This document shows, piece by piece, positions 60,001 to 64,000 of a stretch of DNA of 64,000 nucleotides (position 1 is its first letter; every line of letters begins with the position of its first letter). The translations under genes and the position numbers were made by a program. Source of the DNA: Anarhynchus alexandrinus (Eukaryota > Chordata > Aves > Charadriiformes > Charadriidae); the NCBI GenBank assembly GCA_008711295.1, contig VUYV01000003.1:10202533-10266532 (forward strand). Direction: 5' to 3'. The notes below the pieces were generated by a model. The model saw only the letters and a program-made list of their open reading frames with translations, had not been told where the DNA came from and made no database searches.

Positions 60001-61560
60001 CCAGGCTGGGGCCGAGCGTCCCCGTTCGCCGTAGGGGCTGCCACCAAAGATGCAGAGGCCTCACGGAGGCACCTTTCAGCTGCTGCCTGGGCGCACGTCC
60101 CGCGCCCGCCGCCGCCGCGCAGGGTCGCACCGCATCTCTTTTGGCCTTCGGGGCAGGCCCAGTTCTGCTGGGAGACAATCACAGGTCAAGAAGGGACACC
60201 GGGCTTTGCCTCCTGCTCGCCAAGGGACAAGAGAGGGACGAGGGTCCGGGCCCCGCTGCCCGCGGGTCCCGCCTCACGGGCGGGAGCGCTGCCCGCAGGC
60301 GGACATCCCGCTCCGCGCTGCTCTGCCCCAGCCCGGGAAGGTTTCTAGCAAAGCCCACCGGGCCTCCCCCCTCTCCCAACACCACCAGCAGCACCAGCAG
60401 CAGCAGCCCCGTCTCCCGGCGGAGCGGAGCGGCGCGGCCGGCCCACCTCCGCGCAGCCCCGCGCAAGCGCCGCGCAGGGACCCCGCGGCACCGGCCGCCT
60501 TCCCGCTGCCAAACCCGCACGGTTCACTGCCTGCTGGAGGGACCCTCAGCACCGCTAATGTTATTTTCGTTATGAACAATTTCTGTGCGGAGGGGGAGAA
60601 AAAATGATGACAATAATAATAATTTTTTTTTTTTTTTTAAAAAAAAGAGCAACCAGAAGCACGCGTGTGCGGTGAGCCAGCCCGTCGCACTGAGAACCGG
60701 GAGGTGACCTCCGCCGCGACCACGCACGTCACTCCAGGAAAGGGATCCCCTCCGGGACCACAGGATCCCGACACGACCTACCTGGCGTTGCCCTTCGCCC
60801 CCTCCCTGACTGCCAGCCGCCCCCTCCCTCTCCCCCCGGCCCAGGCCAGCCCCCCCCACCCGCCCCTGCCGCAGCCAGGGCCGCGGGGAGCGCAAGTTGC
60901 GCGGCCGCCCCGCGGTGCCGGGGCCGCGGAGGGCAGCGGGCCGCCCCGGGGCGGCCGGGGTATTAGCAGTAATTATAGACGGCACTTGTTTAAGCTCTGC
61001 ACAGCCCCCCCAGGCTCCCCTAAACGAGCAGCACCACTGACAATGCAACGGGCGATTAACGAAGCCGAGCTAACAACTGCTTTCCCACCTATTTATTTTC
61101 GCCACAAACACCAGAGAGACCGCTGAGAAAACCCAAAATACAGGAAAGCCGGCGCCTGATGGCAACAAAAATAACAGGCAAATAGTACATGCAAGCGCCT
61201 CTCTACCCTCTCCCTTCTTTAATTTTTTGTTTTATTTTAAATAGCGGGCGGGGGGGGGAGGAGGGAATGGAGTTACCGTGCAGCAACCTCGCTGGCAAAG
61301 CTGCCGGGGGCAGAGGGAGCTGCCGCCGCCGGGGGTCCCCTCTCCGGGGAGGGGGGAGCGAAGGAAGGAGGCGGCGAAAGTCCCCGCCGTGCCCCCGGCC
61401 CGGCAACCCCGGTCACAAGGAGAGGGGAGGCGGGAGCCGCCAGCTCCGCTGTCCCCCCCATCCCCCGCTCGGTACCGGGAGAAGGACGGTGGGGAGCAGA
61501 AGGTGAGCCCGAGCGGGAATAGGGAACGTTTTATTTCCCTTTACTGGGGAAGAACGGGGA
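60001..61560. promoter_or_regulatory. CpG-island-like block 6
   Basis: About 1.5 kb of CpG-dense DNA, split by an A/T homopolymer stretch near 60615-60650. It contains a short CAG/CAC run at about 60380-60408. ORFs of up to 185 codons overlap in several frames on both strands and show no family. Possibly a developmental CpG island downstream of FOXC1. Confidence 0.6.
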
Positions 61561-62089
61561 GCCGCGATTAAAACGTGCCCCCGGAGCGAAGGCGTTCAGC
61601 TTCGCTTCAGCTTTATCACACCCGGACACGATGGAGGGTTTGAGTTTCTCTCACCCAACTTAGCAAACAAATAAATATAAATAAGGCCGGTAATCTCTGT
61701 AGAGCTACTAGCACGAAAAAAAAAAAAAAAAGGACTATGCGATACTTCAACAAACAGATTTTAAGGCAACGTTATAAAATGAACGCACACCCCCACCGCA
61801 CCCCCAGTTCATTCGATCTGCTGAAGGTGTTTTCTGAATATTAGATTATTGCTTTGGAGGGGAAGCGCAGCTCAAAAGCGAGGTAATAAGGTTGAACTGT
61901 AAATACCTTTGTATTTATTTACAGTGTAACCCTTAACAATGCAACAGCAATTACTGCTAAGTGTTGTCTTTAGATAAGAGATCCTGATAGGAAACTGTAT
62001 TATCTTGAAAGCAAACTTTAGGCCTTAAATATCTGTAATCAAATAATCTTCTTCCCAAGTCTGACTGACAAGGCAGATTCTTTTAAGTT
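61561..62089. promoter_or_regulatory. Candidate conserved element with inverted forkhead-like sites
   Basis: CTGTAAATA (61897-61905) and its exact inverse TATTTACAG (61916-61924) are 10 bases apart and contain GTAAATA/TATTTAC forkhead-like cores. Nearby are TTAGATAAGAG (GATA), AATCAAATAATC and CAGCAATTACTGC. AT-rich, repeat-poor except for an A run at 61716-61731. It might lie in the far FOXC1 3' UTR or beyond it. Confidence 0.35.
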
Positions 62090-63287
62090 AATGAATTTAT
62101 TGCATTTTGGTGGTTATTTACAAAGAGGGAAGGTGATCCCCATTGCCCGTAGGTTCTTAATTGCAAATTGTCCAGAAGGTGAGGTTCTTGATCTGACAAG
62201 ACGTCAGTCTGTGCAGCACTCATCTACTACCCTGGTAAGATTTATTTTCTTCCGATTTAAGGCAAAAGGAGGGAGGGAAGGAGGAAAAAAAAAAAAGAAA
62301 AAGATCGAGGGAGCAGTAAATGTCTCACATGTGTCTCTTNAAGAAGAAAAAAAGCCCAAACAACTATATAAGAAAAATTCTCCCACACAAAGATTTTCTA
62401 AAATAATTTCAGTCCGAGCAATTGGGGCACTTCCAACAGACCAGTAATGTCCCTAAAGGACAGGAGTAAAGCAGAGCTATAAAGGTGTAAGGGTAGCCCG
62501 TACAAGCGCCCTTTAATCCGACTACTTTTTTTTTTTCCTGAAATAAAATAGTACTTTAAAAATATATATTACAGAAGCGGCTTCACGGATGTGATTGCGC
62601 GCATTTCTATCAATTCTACGAAGCGGTGATTTATATGCTGATTTATGTTACTCATATTGTATTTAAGAATATACGTACTACAGAATATCTGGCATCTACT
62701 ATACACTGTGGATTTTAGAACATATGCAATGCGTATATGAAGCTATAAATAAATACGTAATCCTTCTTTAAATATAGATACATATGTAAATCCTATATAT
62801 AAATACATTTGAAATACACACACACAGATCGATAGCTCGATATATACACAGTTACACAAGGGCAGGAATCTAGTGCATGTACTTCTATCTCGGCGTTACC
62901 GCTTAATATATCCTTACATAGGCATATTATTTAAAAAGCCGTAATGTTGTCATACTACTGTGTATGGTCAAATGTTTCCAGGTCTTGCCCATTAATTGCT
63001 AAGAAAACGTGTTTGTTTATTTGCCAACTCAGAGCTGCCATGGGAAAGTATTTTTTTCCTAGCGGATAAGGCGAGCTGACTAAGTGGAACATATTGCAGA
63101 AGAGACTGAAAAGGGATTTTTCGACCTGGCAGTTCCTAAATGGTCTCTGGAATTTGTGCGGAGGGGAACGAGCTGTTCCAGCGACAAAGTTAGTTATGAA
63201 ATCCCTTTTCCCTCTCTTTCTCTATCTCTCTAAATGAAAGTATTAAAATATACAGACGTGTAAAGGGTCATTCCAACTGAATGGTAA

Positions 63288-63293
63288 TTTATT
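63288..63293 (-). terminator. FOXC1: Candidate FOXC1 poly(A) signal (AATAAA)
   Basis: TTTATT on the + strand gives AATAAA on the - strand about 617 bases after the stop. Alternatives lie at 63016-63021 and 62096-62101, so which is used cannot be told from sequence. Confidence 0.35.
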
Positions 63294-63830
63294 AATAAAC
63301 AAACAATGCAATACCTTCAGAATATTTTCAACAAAAAAAAAAAGAAAAATATTGATAGAATAAGATTAATACAGTTTCCCTTTTTATATATAGTGAAAAA
63401 AATCAGCGTTTCAGTCAATTTTAACGTCACTTTTCAGGGAAGGGGGAAACACTTTCTGGCGTTTGGTCCGCAACATCCAACTACAAATTAAAAATAAATT
63501 ACTATGTCGCAATTTACATTTTAAAACAAGTCCTTGTAAAAGAGGAAGGGGGACGGGAGGTTGGGGGGAAGAAGCTGGTACTCTACGCTGGACTTTTCGC
63601 CCCCTTTTAAACACGGGGCATGACAATACCTTAAGGGATGGGGAAGAGAGAGGGGCGGGAGAGGGGGGGAAAAAAGTATTTCTCAAAGCAATTAAAAAAC
63701 AAAAAAAAAATCTCAAAAAACTTACGTGTTATTGGAGTAACACTGTCCTTTAACAAACCAAGACATGCTTTGGGGCTGTCTCTGTACAAAAGCTTTTCGC
63801 GTGCGCTCGCTTCCCTCCGCGGGCGCGGCG

Positions 63831-63908
63831 GGGGCCGACGGCGCGGTGCTGCGCGGTGCTGCGCGGTGGCGGCGCGGTCTCCCCGCGGTCTCCCCGCGGC
63901 GGGGCGCG
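63831..63908. repeat. GC-rich tandem repeats just after FOXC1 stop
   Basis: GCGCGGTGCT occurs at 63841-63850 and 63851-63860 with a partial third unit, then GCGGTCTCCCC twice in tandem (63874-63884 and 63885-63895). This is in the 3' UTR side of the gene. Simple repeat origin by slippage is likely. Confidence 0.85.
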
Positions 63909-63909
63909 C

Positions 63910-64000
63910 TCAGAACTTGCCGCAGTCGTAGACGAAGGCCCCGGAGGTGCGGTAGAGCGGCTGGCTGCCGGGGAAGGCCATCTGACAGCTGCCGCCCCCC
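63910..64000 (-). CDS. FOXC1: FOXC1 C-terminus, partial (runs off right edge)
   Basis: Reverse strand encodes a short glycine run, then SCQMAFPGSQP, then LYRTSGAFVYDCGKF and a TGA stop at 63910-63912. This is the conserved C-terminal tail of the forkhead transcription factor FOXC1, whose mammalian form ends almost identically. FOXC1 controls development of the anterior eye segment, vessels, meninges and paraxial mesoderm. Only about 29 residues of the C-terminal transactivation region are inside the window; the forkhead DNA-binding domain lies beyond 64000. FOXC1 is usually encoded by a single exon (family knowledge). The convergent position next to GMDS supports FOXC1 over its paralogue FOXC2. 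Confidence 0.95.
   Translation of the reverse strand, partial: GGGSCQMAFPGSQPLYRTSGAFVYDCGKF

Larger units (their letters stand above)
62090..63909 (-). other. FOXC1: Probable FOXC1 3' UTR (extent uncertain)
   Basis: Sequence downstream of the FOXC1 stop on the - strand is AT-rich and lacks coding similarity. Candidate poly(A) hexamers (TTTATT on +, AATAAA on -) are at 63288-63293, 63016-63021 and 62096-62101. A UTR of about 0.6 to 1.8 kb would fit. Known vertebrate FOXC1 3' UTRs are long and AT-rich. A TATATACA at 62841 reads TGTATATA on the - strand, a Pumilio-type element. The first 80 bases are GC-rich tandem repeats. Confidence 0.55.

Noticed and set aside
60050..61126. ORFs of 144-185 codons on both strands
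   Set aside because: Same stop-poor CpG-rich composition; low-complexity Pro/Arg/Ser peptides.
1..64000. Search for tRNA, rRNA, CRISPR, operon, phage or IS elements
   Set aside because: None seen. The sequence is an animal intron and intergenic region, and no prokaryotic signals such as ordered gene arrays are present.

Overview
The window is vertebrate nuclear DNA, almost certainly from a bird. It has very low gene density, CR1 retrotransposon 3' ends with the avian octamer tail (ATTCTATG/ATTCTGTG), intron-exon structure with GT/AG junctions, and isolated CpG-island-like blocks. Two genes can be anchored by protein sequence. The last two coding exons of GMDS (GDP-mannose 4,6-dehydratase) lie on the + strand at 50775-50843 and 51216-51278. 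The extreme C-terminus of FOXC1 lies on the - strand at 63910-64000 and runs off the right edge. The genes converge tail to tail about 12.6 kb apart, the arrangement known for human 6p25.3, so this is a conserved synteny block. Species cannot be fixed from the sequence alone.

Layout. Positions 1-50774 are read as intron of GMDS, inferred because the first coding exon found is an internal C-terminal exon and no other GMDS coding segment was recognised upstream. The interval is mostly AT-rich unique sequence with a few repeats: CR1 copies at 7406-8040 (-), 37591-37779 (+), 40451-40514 (+) and 43358-43690 (+), a MIR-like SINE tail near 37940-38050, a TTC microsatellite at 8783-8880 and a TA/TG-rich tract at 1951-2040. 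Scattered low-repeat blocks look like regulatory candidates. The clearest is a CpG-rich block (43890-44530) followed by eight GATA core motifs in about 350 bp (44552-44897).

Positions 51279 to about 51615 are the GMDS 3' UTR with an ATTAAA signal. From about 51.6 to 61.5 kb lies the intergenic region. It has several CpG-island-like blocks separated by AT-rich stretches, A/T homopolymers, and short blocks dense in homeodomain, SOX-like and forkhead-like motifs. From roughly 62.1 kb (end uncertain) to 63909 is the probable FOXC1 3' UTR on the - strand.

No bacterial, phage, CRISPR or operon-like system is present, and no new protein-coding gene can be supported. Long ORFs in the GC-rich intergenic region are mostly stop-poor artefacts with overlapping frames on both strands. 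The most interesting content is candidate cis-regulatory architecture around the GMDS 3' end and FOXC1. It is inferred from motif density, and comparative alignment was not possible here.
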